This document shows positions 21,565 to 30,504 of a stretch of DNA of 64,000 nt, in pieces. The notes beneath the pieces were generated by a model, which ran no database searches, was not told the DNA's origin, and saw nothing but the letters and a program-made list of their open reading frames with translations. Numbering within the stretch: the first letter of the stretch is position 1; every line of letters begins with the position of its first letter. The position numbers and the translations under genes were made by a program. The stretch is from Planctellipticum variicoloris (GTDB lineage: Bacteria; Planctomycetota; Planctomycetia; Planctomycetales; Planctomycetaceae), in assembly GCF_030622045.1 (NCBI RefSeq), contig NZ_CP130886.1:3795557-3859556 (forward strand). Reading direction: 5' to 3'.

Positions 21565-24123
21565 ATGAGTTCACCGCTTGAGGCCTTTCGCAAGCACCAG
21601 CGCGTCATGATGGCGGCCCTGACGGCCCTGTCGATGATCGCGTTTATTTTTCTCGATAACCTCAGCCAGGCCAGCAGTATTCCGCCCGGCATGACGGTTC
21701 TGCTGCTGGCGTTGATCTGCGGCGCCGGGCTCTGGTTTGTCGGTGCGTCGCGCGGCAAAGGTTCGGAGTGGGCTTCGGCGGGAGCGATCATCGGCGCCAT
21801 CGTCGGATTTATTTCCTTCTACACCTCCGGACCTCCCCCGGTGGCGACGACGGCGGTCAAGAATTTCACGCAGACCGACATCGCCGAACTGCAGAGCAAG
21901 CGCAACGTCGCCAACAGCTTCGTCTATGCCGCGATTCGGAAATCCGGAGTCGATCCCCGGCAGAACGCCGGCTTCGGCAGCGGCCAGCCCGATGCGATGG
22001 TCGAACACGCCCTCCGCGTCTACGAGGCGCATAAAGAGGGGATTCACCTGGCCGACTCCGCCGTCACCCAGTTCATCAACGACCTGACGGGCGAGAAACT
22101 CAGCAAATCGGACTACAAAGCGGTTCTGCGCGAGATCGGAATCTCGGAAGGGGATCTCTACAACGTCCTCCGCGAGGAGCTCGAAGCGCGTCTCGTCGCC
22201 GGCCTCAACGCCCCCCCGTACGGCGGCGGCGGACGACTGCCGGTTACCCAGACCCCGGAACAACTCTGGGAGTACTTCTGCCGGCTGCATGTCAAGGAAG
22301 CGATCAGCGCTGTTTCGCTGCCGGTCGCGTCGTTTGTCGGTCAGGTTCCCGAGCCCAAGGAGCCGGAACTGCTCGCCTTTTTTGAACAGCACAAGAATTC
22401 GCTGCCTGCTCCAGGCCGGCCAGGCTTTCTGATCCCCGAACGGGTCCGCCTGGCCTACCTGATGGCCGACTTTGAAAAGTTTGAAGGGAAGGCTGCCGAG
22501 CCGACCGACGCAGAGATCGCCGAATACTACGAAAAGAACCGCGAGCGCTATCGCGTGCGTTCCATTCCGGAATCGGGCCAGCCCGGTGCCGAGGCCACGA
22601 ACGGCGGTCCCGCCGACGCTGGTCAGCCCGCCAATCCGCCACCCGCTGCTGCCCCGGCCGGCGACGGGCGCCCGCCCGCTCCGGCCCTCCCGGAAGGCGC
22701 CGCCGCGAAACCAGCAGCCGAGCAGCCAGCCCCTGCTAAGCCCGAGGGCGAAGCTGCGGCTGAGGAGAAACCCAAGTCGTGCGGCGAAGACGAACCTGCT
22801 GAAAAACCGACCGCGGCAGAAACCAGCACGACGCAGGCCGACGAGAAACCGGCCGACGTGCCTGCAGCCAAGCCGGAGCCCGCCAAGGCCGACGAACCGA
22901 CGGCAGCCGAAACGAAGCCGGCTGCTGACACTGCGCCAGTCGTCGAACCGGGGAAATCGCCCCTCGACCTTCCCGCATTGCCGCCGCTGCCGGGAGCCGG
23001 AGCCAAGCCTGCCGAACCGCAGTACCGGACGCTGGACGCCGATCTGAAGTCGGAAATCCGCGATCAGCTCCTCCGCGAGAGAACTTTCCAGTTGATGGGA
23101 GAAGCGATCGACGCCGGGTTCAAGAAGATGGGCGATCTTTCGGGCGGATTCCTGGGGAAGGACGATCAGGAACTGGCGGCAGCCTACACGGCGGCGGCGG
23201 ATTCGCTGAAGTCGCTGGCGAAGGAATTGAACCTGGAATACGTCGAGACGCCGCTCCTGACCGAGGAGCAGCTTTCAGACGGCAAGAGCGACCCGATCGG
23301 CATGGCCATCGATGGCGCACAGCCGTCGAATCCGTTTGCGCAAGCAACCAGCGTGACGGACGCAGTCTTCGGTACGACCCAGATTTACTTTGCCCGGCGG
23401 GCGGAGAGCGTCGGCGAGCGGCGCTACGCCTACTGGAAGATCGCGGACGAGGCGCCACGTGTTCCCGAATTCAAAGACGAGGGCGTCCGCGACGCGGTTC
23501 TGGCCGCGTGGAAGCTCGAAAAAGCTCGTCCGCTGGCCGAGAAACGGGCGCGTGAACTGGTCGAAATCGCCCGCAAGAACGGCGGGGATCTCGCCGCCGC
23601 CCTCGCGGGTCAGACGGTGACGGGAGCGGCCGACGGCAGCGCCGTCACGGTTCTGAATCCGCCGAAGTTCAGTTGGATGAGTCAGCCGCAGAACGTGCCG
23701 CAGCAGTCTTTCCTGCCGACTCAGCCTCCGACGATTTCGTCGGTCCTGGGGATCGACAATCCCGGTCCGGCCTTCATGAAAACCGCCTTTGGCGAACTCA
23801 GCCCGGGCGAGATCGGCGCCGCCGCCAATGCGACCGGTTCCGAATACTACGTCATTCGTGTCAACGAACGGGACGGAACCGGCACAACGCCCGATGCCGC
23901 CATCACGGAGAAGGCGTTCGAACAGCAATTTGCCAACGAAGGCCGTACCGGCGCCGACGGACGATCCGCTCCGCTGTTCGGATTTATGCAGTTCGGCCTC
24001 CCCTCGCCCTACATCATGATTTCGTTTGAAGCCCAGCAGGCGATCGAAGAGGCGCGACGTCGGCAGTTCCAGGAAAAATACGGTGTCGTCTTCTCCGGTC
24101 CGGAGTCGCAGCCGACGGAGTAA
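21565..24123 (+). CDS. Membrane-anchored SurA/PpiD-like chaperone candidate
   Basis: The 852-residue protein has two or three hydrophobic segments in the first 95 residues (MIAFIFLDN, MTVLLLALICGAGLWFVG, AIIGAIVGFISFY), then a large extracytoplasmic part. Residues 100-340 look like the N-terminal chaperone region of SurA/PpiD proteins, including RVRLAYLMADFEKF and EIAEYYEKNRERYRV. A strongly Ala/Pro/Glu/Lys-rich segment (about 345-485) interrupts the chain, and a further helical region with ERRYAYWKIAD follows. A clear parvulin isomerase domain is not obvious, so a purely chaperone role is possible. It probably helps envelope protein folding. The ATG at 21565 starts the anchor. Confidence 0.65.
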   Translation: MSSPLEAFRKHQRVMMAALTALSMIAFIFLDNLSQASSIPPGMTVLLLALICGAGLWFVGASRGKGSEWASAGAIIGAIVGFISFYTSGPPPVATTAVKNFTQTDIAELQSKRNVANSFVYAAIRKSGVDPRQNAGFGSGQPDAMVEHALRVYEAHKEGIHLADSAVTQFINDLTGEKLSKSDYKAVLREIGISEGDLYNVLREELEARLVAGLNAPPYGGGGRLPVTQTPEQLWEYFCRLHVKEAISAVSLPVASFVGQVPEPKEPELLAFFEQHKNSLPAPGRPGFLIPERVRLAYLMADFEKFEGKAAEPTDAEIAEYYEKNRERYRVRSIPESGQPGAEATNGGPADAGQPANPPPAAAPAGDGRPPAPALPEGAAAKPAAEQPAPAKPEGEAAAEEKPKSCGEDEPAEKPTAAETSTTQADEKPADVPAAKPEPAKADEPTAAETKPAADTAPVVEPGKSPLDLPALPPLPGAGAKPAEPQYRTLDADLKSEIRDQLLRERTFQLMGEAIDAGFKKMGDLSGGFLGKDDQELAAAYTAAADSLKSLAKELNLEYVETPLLTEEQLSDGKSDPIGMAIDGAQPSNPFAQATSVTDAVFGTTQIYFARRAESVGERRYAYWKIADEAPRVPEFKDEGVRDAVLAAWKLEKARPLAEKRARELVEIARKNGGDLAAALAGQTVTGAADGSAVTVLNPPKFSWMSQPQNVPQQSFLPTQPPTISSVLGIDNPGPAFMKTAFGELSPGEIGAAANATGSEYYVIRVNERDGTGTTPDAAITEKAFEQQFANEGRTGADGRSAPLFGFMQFGLPSPYIMISFEAQQAIEEARRRQFQEKYGVVFSGPESQPTE

Positions 24124-24475
24124 TGCCGACAGGCGCAGAGTAACGCTCGCTCAGATTTCCATCGCGGGGCTGGAGCCGACATCGGGCCTCCAGTCCCGCG
24201 TTGGAGTTCTGGCGGCTGCATTCGGCGGGAAATGGGCGCCCGCAGGTCGGCTCGCAAAAGGCGGGCCGGCGGAGCAGGGTCGGCGATTTCCGCGGCCAGT
24301 GACTGGAAATCGTCCAGCGCCGGCAGTAAAGAGTTCGTATGCAAAATGGGTGATCCCTCCGAGCTGACAGTCCGTCAGCGACTATGTTCGGGCATATGAC
24401 CAGTGGGTCGGCCTGACGTCCCGGGGGGTTGTTGTGAGCCTCCAGAACAGCGATTCCTGCGAGAGACAACAGCCA
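24124..24475. other. Intergenic region, no gene seen
   Basis: About 350 bases precede the ABC operon. A GTG at 24434 in the ABC frame could extend that gene by 14 residues. No RNA gene, repeat or clear promoter motif was identified. Confidence 0.45.
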
Positions 24476-25237
24476 ATGAGCGAGACTGCAGTCGTGGGCG
24501 GTGGCGGTTCAGCCCCCCGTCCGATGATCGAGGCGATCGGCCTCAGCAAATTCTACGGGTCCTTCCTGGCGACGCAGAACGTGACGTTCTCGATCCCGTC
24601 CGGGCAGGTCTGTGCGTTTCTCGGCCCCAACGGCGCCGGGAAATCAACGACGATGAAAATGCTAACGGGCTTCCTGGCCCCCAGCGAAGGCCGGGCGCTG
24701 ATCGCCGGGCACGATGTCGCAAACGACCGGCTGCAAGCCGCAGAAGTTCTCGGCTACCTGCCGGAAAACGGTCCACTGTATCTGGAAATGACCCCCGCGG
24801 GTCTCCTCAAATTCGTCGGTCAGGTCCGCGGCATGTCCTCGGCCCGCCTGCGCGAGCGGCTCGATTTTGTCGCCGACAAGTGCTCGCTGAAGTCGGTCTG
24901 GGGCAAGCCGATCAGCAAGCTCTCCAAGGGGTTTCGCCAGCGCGTCGGCATGGCCCAGGCCCTGCTCCACGATCCTCAGGTGCTGATTCTCGACGAACCG
25001 ACCAGCGGCCTCGACCCCAACCAGACGCACGGCGTCCGCGAGCTGATCCTCAGCCTCAGCCAGAGCAAGACCATCCTGCTCTCGACGCACGTGCTGCAGG
25101 AAGTCAAAGCGGTCTGCTCGCGGGTCATCCTCATCAACGAAGGTCGCCTGAAACTCGACGGGACCGTCGAAGACCTCGAAGGTTCCGGACACGATATGGA
25201 CGCCCGCTTCCGCCAGTTGACCGGCGCCGGTCGCTGA
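24476..25237 (+). CDS. ABC transporter ATP-binding protein (GldA-like)
   Basis: This is the first gene of a three-gene operon for a gliding-type ABC system. The 253-residue ATPase has Walker A GPNGAGKST, the signature LSKGFRQRVGMAQAL, Walker B VLILDEPTSGLDP and the switch His in LLSTHVLQE. It resembles the GldA/NatA class that pairs with ABC-2 permeases. ATG 24476 was chosen because GAGAG lies upstream; GTG 24434 would add 14 residues. The next gene encodes the matching permease fused to a GldG-like domain, 141 bases downstream. The transported substrate is unknown. Confidence 0.92.
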   Translation: MSETAVVGGGGSAPRPMIEAIGLSKFYGSFLATQNVTFSIPSGQVCAFLGPNGAGKSTTMKMLTGFLAPSEGRALIAGHDVANDRLQAAEVLGYLPENGPLYLEMTPAGLLKFVGQVRGMSSARLRERLDFVADKCSLKSVWGKPISKLSKGFRQRVGMAQALLHDPQVLILDEPTSGLDPNQTHGVRELILSLSQSKTILLSTHVLQEVKAVCSRVILINEGRLKLDGTVEDLEGSGHDMDARFRQLTGAGR

Positions 25238-25378
25238 CGCTGATCCGTCGTCCCGATTGACCAGTTTTCTGCCGGTCCCGCACGCTGTGCGCCGATTGGC
25301 GTCGGCCAGTGTCAGACGCAGTCTGACCGCCGTAAAAACTTCCCGTTCCTGCTCTGCTCACGCGAGGGTTTCTCGAAG

Positions 25379-28093
25379 ATGCCGCGCAGCCATGTGATTT
25401 ACGCCGTGTTCAAGCGGAACTTCTGGAGCTATTTCTCCGGAGTCACCGGCTATCTGTTCATCATCGCGTTTGTGACGCTGGGGGCGTATGTCGCCTTCAG
25501 CGAACGTTTCTTCACGAACAACATCGCCAGCCTCGACCTGCTCAACGAAATGTTTCCGTGGCTGCTGCTGTTCATCGTCCCCGCCATTACGATGAACATC
25601 TGGTCGGAGGAGCGCAAACTCGGCACCGACGAGCTGCTGTTTACGCTGCCTGTTTCGGACCTTGAGGTCCTGCTGGGCAAGTTCAAGGCGGTCGTGGCGG
25701 TCTACACCGTCGCGCTGGCCTTTTCGCTGTCGCATGCAATTTTCCTGGCCAGTATCGGACAACCCGACTGGGGCCAGCTCATCGCCGTCTACTTCGGTTA
25801 CTGGCTGGCCGGCGCCGCCCTGCTCTCCGCGGGCATGCTGGCTTCCGCTCTGACCAACAGCGCCCCGGTTGCCTACGTCTTCGGCGTACTCTTCGCGGCC
25901 GTCCCGGTCGTTCTGGGAACCCAGTCGTTCAAGGCTTCTTCGACGATCGCGGACCTCTGGCTCGTCGGCGGGCTGGTCGATTTCCTGGGCCGGGCGCTGC
26001 AATGGGCCAGCGTGGGCTGGAATCTGACCCCCTTCGGCCGCGGCCAGATCCAGCTCGGGAACGTGCTGTACTTCGCCTCCATCGCCGCGTTCTTCCTGTT
26101 TCTCAATTACATCGTCATCAGTCGCCGTCGCTGGAACAGCGGCGCTCCCGTTCACGCCGCGATGCCCTGGCACATGCTGGCCCGCGGCCTCTGCGCCCTC
26201 GTGATGGTGATCGCCGCCAGCATCTTCTTCGCCCAGCGGATGGAGTCCGTGCGAGCCGACCTCACCAGCGAAAAGCTCTACACTCTCACGTCGACGACCT
26301 ACGACGTCCTCAAGCAGGTCAGCGACAAGCGCCCGGTCACGATCCAGGCATTCGTCAGCCGCGACGTCCCTCGCGAATACGTCGGCAAGCGGACCGAGCT
26401 GCTCGGCACGCTGGATCAGTTCCGCTCGCTGGGTCGCGGTCGCGTGACCGTCCGCGTGATCGACGTCACCCCGTTCAGCGCCGACGCCGATGAAGCCCGC
26501 GCCCTCGGCGTGGAGCCCCGGAAAGTTCAGACCGAACGGGGCGGACGCGTCCTCGTTGAAGACGTCTTTCTCGGCGCGGTGGTGCAGGCCGGCGCCAGCG
26601 AAGTCCTGATTCCGTTCTTCGACGTGGGGATTCCCATCGAGTACGAGCTCACGCGATCGGTCCGCACGGTGTCGCAGGAAGAACGGAAGAGCGTCGGCAT
26701 TCTCGACGGCGACGCCAAAGTCGGCGGCGGCTTCGATATGAGCTCGTTCCGGAGCAGCCCCGAGTGGCGGATCGTGACCGAGTTGAAGAAGCAGTACAAG
26801 GTCGAGATCGTCCCTGCCGACGCCCCGATCGACGAGAAGAAATACGACGTCCTCGTCGCGATTCTTCCGTCGTCCCTCAACCAGCAGCAGATGGAAAATC
26901 TGGTCAACTACGTCAAGTCGGGACGCCCGACGCTGATCCTCGACGACCCGATCCCGGCCTTCAACCCGGGACTTTCGCCGCACCAGCCAAAGCCCCGCCA
27001 GGGGGGGAACCCGATGATGGGCGGAATGCCGGGCGAGCCGAAGGCGGACGGCGGCACGGCAAAGAGCCTGGTCGATCTGCTGGGAATTCAGTGGAAGTTC
27101 GACGAAGTGGTCTGGGACACCACCATGAAGAAGCTCCACCCGGAATACGCCGACGTCGTCCGGGAGGAAATGGTGAGCATCAGCCCGCAGAGCGGAGTGG
27201 CTTCCGCCTTCAACAAGGACAACGAGATCACCAGCGGTCTCCAGGAAGTCCTGCTGTTCTTCTCCGGCACCATCCAGCCCCGCCAGGGGAGTAAGCTCAA
27301 ATTCGAGCCCCTGCTCCGGACCGGCACGTCGAGCGGCCTGCTGCAATGGGACGATCTCGTCGAGCCCGGCTTCATGGGAGGGATCGAGATTCGCGAAGAT
27401 CCGCGTCGCAAAGCAGACGACGACGCGCACGTCGTCGCCGCCGCCATCACATCGCCGAAGGACGCTCAGGGGGACAAGATCAACGTCGTGTACGTCGCGG
27501 ACTGCGATCTGGTCTCGGACTGGTTCTTCGGAGTCCGCGAACGCCGCCTTTACAATCTCGACCTCGACAACGTGACCTTCGTGCTCAACGCGGTGGACCA
27601 CCTGTCGGGGGACACGTCCTACATTCCTCTCCGCAAGCGTCGCGCGAAGCACCGGCCGCTGGTCCTCGTGGAGGAGCAGAAGTCCCGCTTCATCGACGAA
27701 GCCTCGAAGGATCGCGAGACGGCCGCGGCCGACGCCGCCAAGGCTCTCGACGACGCCAAGGCCCGTTTCAAGGAGAAGGTCGACGCGATCCGCAAGGACA
27801 CTTCGATGGATCAGATCGCCAAAGCCCAGGCGCTCCTGATCGCTCAGGAGGAGGAACAGCGCCGCGTCAGCGTCGAAGAAGCCAACATCGAGCGGACCAA
27901 GCAGACCCAGATCGAGAAGAGCCGGGTTCGCATGGAACGCCAGGTGAATTCGATCGAGGCTTCTTTCCGGCGACTCGCACTGCTGTTCGCTCCGATTCCC
28001 GCCCTGCTGCTTGGACTGGCCGTCTGGATCAAGCGTCTGCAGGACGAGTCCCGCCAGGTTCCCGAGTCCCGCCGGCTGGCCGGTCGGAAATAG
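25379..28093 (+). CDS. ABC-2 permease fused to GldG-like auxiliary domain
   Basis: The 904-residue protein joins two modules that are separate (GldF and GldG) in Bacteroidetes gliding systems. Residues 1-245 are an ABC-2 permease with about six membrane helices (starting FKRNFWSYFSGVTGYLF, with MNIWSEERKLGTDELL). Another helix near 265-285 leads into a large extracytoplasmic GldG/IFT52-like part, beginning ADLTSEKLYTLTS. Residues about 770-870 are a highly charged helical, probably coiled-coil, segment, and a final membrane helix (LALLFAPIPALLLGLAVWI) and basic tail end the chain. It should partner the preceding ATPase and the following DUF4340 protein. The substrate is unknown. Confidence 0.88.
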   Translation: MPRSHVIYAVFKRNFWSYFSGVTGYLFIIAFVTLGAYVAFSERFFTNNIASLDLLNEMFPWLLLFIVPAITMNIWSEERKLGTDELLFTLPVSDLEVLLGKFKAVVAVYTVALAFSLSHAIFLASIGQPDWGQLIAVYFGYWLAGAALLSAGMLASALTNSAPVAYVFGVLFAAVPVVLGTQSFKASSTIADLWLVGGLVDFLGRALQWASVGWNLTPFGRGQIQLGNVLYFASIAAFFLFLNYIVISRRRWNSGAPVHAAMPWHMLARGLCALVMVIAASIFFAQRMESVRADLTSEKLYTLTSTTYDVLKQVSDKRPVTIQAFVSRDVPREYVGKRTELLGTLDQFRSLGRGRVTVRVIDVTPFSADADEARALGVEPRKVQTERGGRVLVEDVFLGAVVQAGASEVLIPFFDVGIPIEYELTRSVRTVSQEERKSVGILDGDAKVGGGFDMSSFRSSPEWRIVTELKKQYKVEIVPADAPIDEKKYDVLVAILPSSLNQQQMENLVNYVKSGRPTLILDDPIPAFNPGLSPHQPKPRQGGNPMMGGMPGEPKADGGTAKSLVDLLGIQWKFDEVVWDTTMKKLHPEYADVVREEMVSISPQSGVASAFNKDNEITSGLQEVLLFFSGTIQPRQGSKLKFEPLLRTGTSSGLLQWDDLVEPGFMGGIEIREDPRRKADDDAHVVAAAITSPKDAQGDKINVVYVADCDLVSDWFFGVRERRLYNLDLDNVTFVLNAVDHLSGDTSYIPLRKRRAKHRPLVLVEEQKSRFIDEASKDRETAAADAAKALDDAKARFKEKVDAIRKDTSMDQIAKAQALLIAQEEEQRRVSVEEANIERTKQTQIEKSRVRMERQVNSIEASFRRLALLFAPIPALLLGLAVWIKRLQDESRQVPESRRLAGRK

Positions 28094-28181
28094 TCCCCGT
28101 TCCGTCCGTCGGTCATCGCGTTCGTTTTCCGTTGAATCCATTTCCCTGGAACGTCGCCGCAGACGCCTCAGGAGTATCAAG

Positions 28182-29777
28182 ATGAGTGAATCGGCCAAGA
28201 CCTTGAGTTTTCTCGGCGCCGCCCTGCTGACGGTGGTCCTTGCCTGGGGCACGAGTCCCAATCTGCGCCAGCAGCCGCAAGATTTCAGCGAAGTCGGCAA
28301 ACCGTTCTTCCCCGACTTCAAAGATCCCGCGGAGGCCAAAGCCCTGGAAGTCGTCGCCTACGACGAATCGACCGCCTCCTCCTCGGTCTTCAAGGTCGAG
28401 TTCAAGGACGGCGTCTGGCGCATTCCGTCGCACCATAACTACCCCGCCGACGGCAAAGAACGCCTGGCCAAGGCGGCCGCTTCGCTGCTCGACCTGAAAC
28501 GCGAAGCGCTCGTCGGTCGCCGCGAGTCGGAATACACCGAATTCGGCGTCGCTCCCCCGCTCGGCGACAGTTCCGCGGATCTCAAAGGCCGGGGCAACCG
28601 CATCACCCTCAAGTCCGAAAGCGGCGCCGATCTGGTCGACTTGATCATCGGCAAGGCCGTGCCCGGCAAGTCGGGATATTTCTACGTCCGCCGCCCGGAT
28701 GAGAAGCAGACCTATACCGCCAAGCTGGATATCGCTCTCTCGACGAAATTCGGAGACTGGATCGAACCCGACGTGCTCAAGCTCGACGGTCCCAAGCTGG
28801 TCGACATTCTGGTGGAGAAGTACTCGTTCCAGGTTCAGGAGAACGGCCGCGCGAAGATGGAGGGCCACGAGGTCAACGAGCTCTCGCGCGCGAAGTCCGC
28901 CGACCCCTGGACGCTCAAGGGGCTCGACGTCGAGAAGGAAGAAGTCAACCAGGACGAAGTCCGCAAGCTGGTCGACGCTCTCGACAACCTGCAGATCGTC
29001 GGCGTCCGCCCGAAGCCGGCCAAACTCAGCAAGGACCTGCGGCTGGCGGAAGGGATCTCGCTCGATACCGCGACCATGCTCGACCTGCAGTCGCGCGGGT
29101 TCTTCTTCGTTCCCACCAAGAACGGCGAACAGCTCGTCTCCAAGGAAGGGGACCTGATCGCCATGACGGACGAGGGAGTCGTCTACGAAATGCACTTCGG
29201 CGACGTCTTCTCGGGCTCGACCGAAGAAATCGAAATCGGCGGGATGTCCAAGTCCGACGCGGACAAGCCGAAAGACGGCGAAGCCCAGGAAGGCGACGCG
29301 GAGAAAAAGGATGACGCCGGCCAGAAGAAGAGCCGCTATTTGTTCGTGACGGCTTCGTTCGACGCCGACAAGATTCCCGGCAAGCCGACCGAACCGGTCG
29401 AGCCCACGCCTCCGGGAGAGCAGCCCGCCGTCGACGAGAATGCCTCGGCCGACGCCACGAAGGCCGCCAATACTCCCGAGGGAGAGGATCCCCAGAGGGT
29501 CTACGAAGTGGCGAAGATCAAGTACGAAGGGGACAAGAAGAAATACGAATCCGATCTCAAGGCCTGGGAAGAGAAAACGAAATCGGGCGAAAAGAAGGTT
29601 GCGGAACTCAACGCCCGCTTCGCAGCCTGGTACTACGTCATCTCGGCCGAGAACTTCGAGAACCTCCGCCAGGGACGCAAGACATTGGTGAAGGAAAAGG
29701 GCGCCACCCCTCCGGCCAACCCGGCCGCGGGTCCCGGTCCGGGGCTGAATCTGCCGAACTTCGGTCAGGGAAAGTAA
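28182..29777 (+). CDS. DUF4340 domain-containing envelope protein
   Basis: The last gene of the ABC operon encodes 531 residues. An N-terminal membrane anchor (TLSFLGAALLTVVLAWG) precedes a DUF4340-like periplasmic region with repeated short modules, for example WRIPSHHNYPAD, EFGVAPPLGD and YFYVRRPDEKQTY. A charged Lys/Glu/Pro-rich region (about 355-500) includes a helical stretch, and the end is Pro/Gly-rich. The ATG at 28182 has CAGGAG upstream; an in-frame extension to 28011 overlaps the preceding gene and is unlikely. DUF4340 proteins are regularly encoded beside GldFG-type permeases, so it is probably a subunit of that complex. A terminator follows. Confidence 0.85.
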   Translation: MSESAKTLSFLGAALLTVVLAWGTSPNLRQQPQDFSEVGKPFFPDFKDPAEAKALEVVAYDESTASSSVFKVEFKDGVWRIPSHHNYPADGKERLAKAAASLLDLKREALVGRRESEYTEFGVAPPLGDSSADLKGRGNRITLKSESGADLVDLIIGKAVPGKSGYFYVRRPDEKQTYTAKLDIALSTKFGDWIEPDVLKLDGPKLVDILVEKYSFQVQENGRAKMEGHEVNELSRAKSADPWTLKGLDVEKEEVNQDEVRKLVDALDNLQIVGVRPKPAKLSKDLRLAEGISLDTATMLDLQSRGFFFVPTKNGEQLVSKEGDLIAMTDEGVVYEMHFGDVFSGSTEEIEIGGMSKSDADKPKDGEAQEGDAEKKDDAGQKKSRYLFVTASFDADKIPGKPTEPVEPTPPGEQPAVDENASADATKAANTPEGEDPQRVYEVAKIKYEGDKKKYESDLKAWEEKTKSGEKKVAELNARFAAWYYVISAENFENLRQGRKTLVKEKGATPPANPAAGPGPGLNLPNFGQGK

Positions 29778-29818
29778 TTCCGCCCTGCCCTGCCGGTCTA
29801 AGTTTCACGAAATCAAAG

Positions 29819-29855
29819 GGCCCGCGAGGTCGCTTCCTTGCGGGCTCTTTCGTTT
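29819..29855 (+). terminator. Rho-independent terminator of the ABC operon
   Basis: A 9-bp stem (CCCGCGAGG with CCTTGCGGG, including G-T pairs) with a six-base loop is followed by CTCTTTCGTTT. It lies about 40 bases past the DUF4340 stop. Confidence 0.8.
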
Positions 29856-30005
29856 GGCAAGCTGGAACGACTTTTCCGGTCAGTCGGATCGTTCTTGACG
29901 CCGGATTTCGATCAAAGGCTCAAACGGCATGAGTGACGCGCCAGCCGATTCCGATAGATCCTCGCGGGGGCAACACGCAGGAGGGTTTGTCGGAAGAGGT
30001 GCGTC

Positions 30006-30473
30006 ATGGATCGTCGGCAATTTATCGGGCAGGTGCTGGGAGTCACGGTGGCGGCCTGTCTGGCGGACCGCGTGACCTTTGCGGCGGAAGCGAAGCTGAA
30101 GTGGCAGACCAGCCTCAAGAACGCGCAGAAGATCGCGCTCGATGAGAATAAGCTGCTGCTGGTCGTCTTCGGCGCAAGCTGGTGCACGTTCTGCCACAAG
30201 CTCGAACGTGAAACTCTGGTCGACAAGAAGATTATCACGCTCGTGGAACGGGAATTCGTTCCGGTCCACCTCGACTTCGACCGGGAAACCCGGATCGCCA
30301 AACTGCTCGATGTCGAGCAGCTTCCGGCGACCGTCGTCCTGACCCCGCAGGCCGATCTGCTGCTCCATCACATTGGCTATCTCGAAGCCCGAGCGTACGA
30401 AAAGAACCTGCTTTCGGCCGTTCAGAAGCGGGCCGATATCGCTCAGGCGAAGCAGTCGACCATCGTCAAATGA
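30006..30473 (+). CDS. Secreted thioredoxin-fold protein
   Basis: This 155-residue protein begins MDRRQFIGQVLGVTVAAC with a signal that contains a twin-arginine-like RR. The body is a thioredoxin fold with the redox motif WCTFCHKLE (about residues 58-66) and the cis-Pro segment LPATVVL, resembling thioredoxin-7 or the C-terminal domain of DsbD. It likely reduces or exchanges disulfides outside the cytoplasm. It follows a terminator and is convergent with tex. Unlike the TlpA-like protein at 3163, its active-site cysteines are intact. Confidence 0.87.
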   Translation: MDRRQFIGQVLGVTVAACLADRVTFAAEAKLKWQTSLKNAQKIALDENKLLLVVFGASWCTFCHKLERETLVDKKIITLVEREFVPVHLDFDRETRIAKLLDVEQLPATVVLTPQADLLLHHIGYLEARAYEKNLLSAVQKRADIAQAKQSTIVK

Positions 30474-30504
30474 CGCCCCGGTCCGGATGCCGTTCGGTCG
30501 CCGC

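Noticed and set aside
25358-28339. 993-residue frame antisense to the ABC permease fusion
   Set aside because: It is an antisense shadow of the real gene, rich in Arg/His/Asp repeats without signature.
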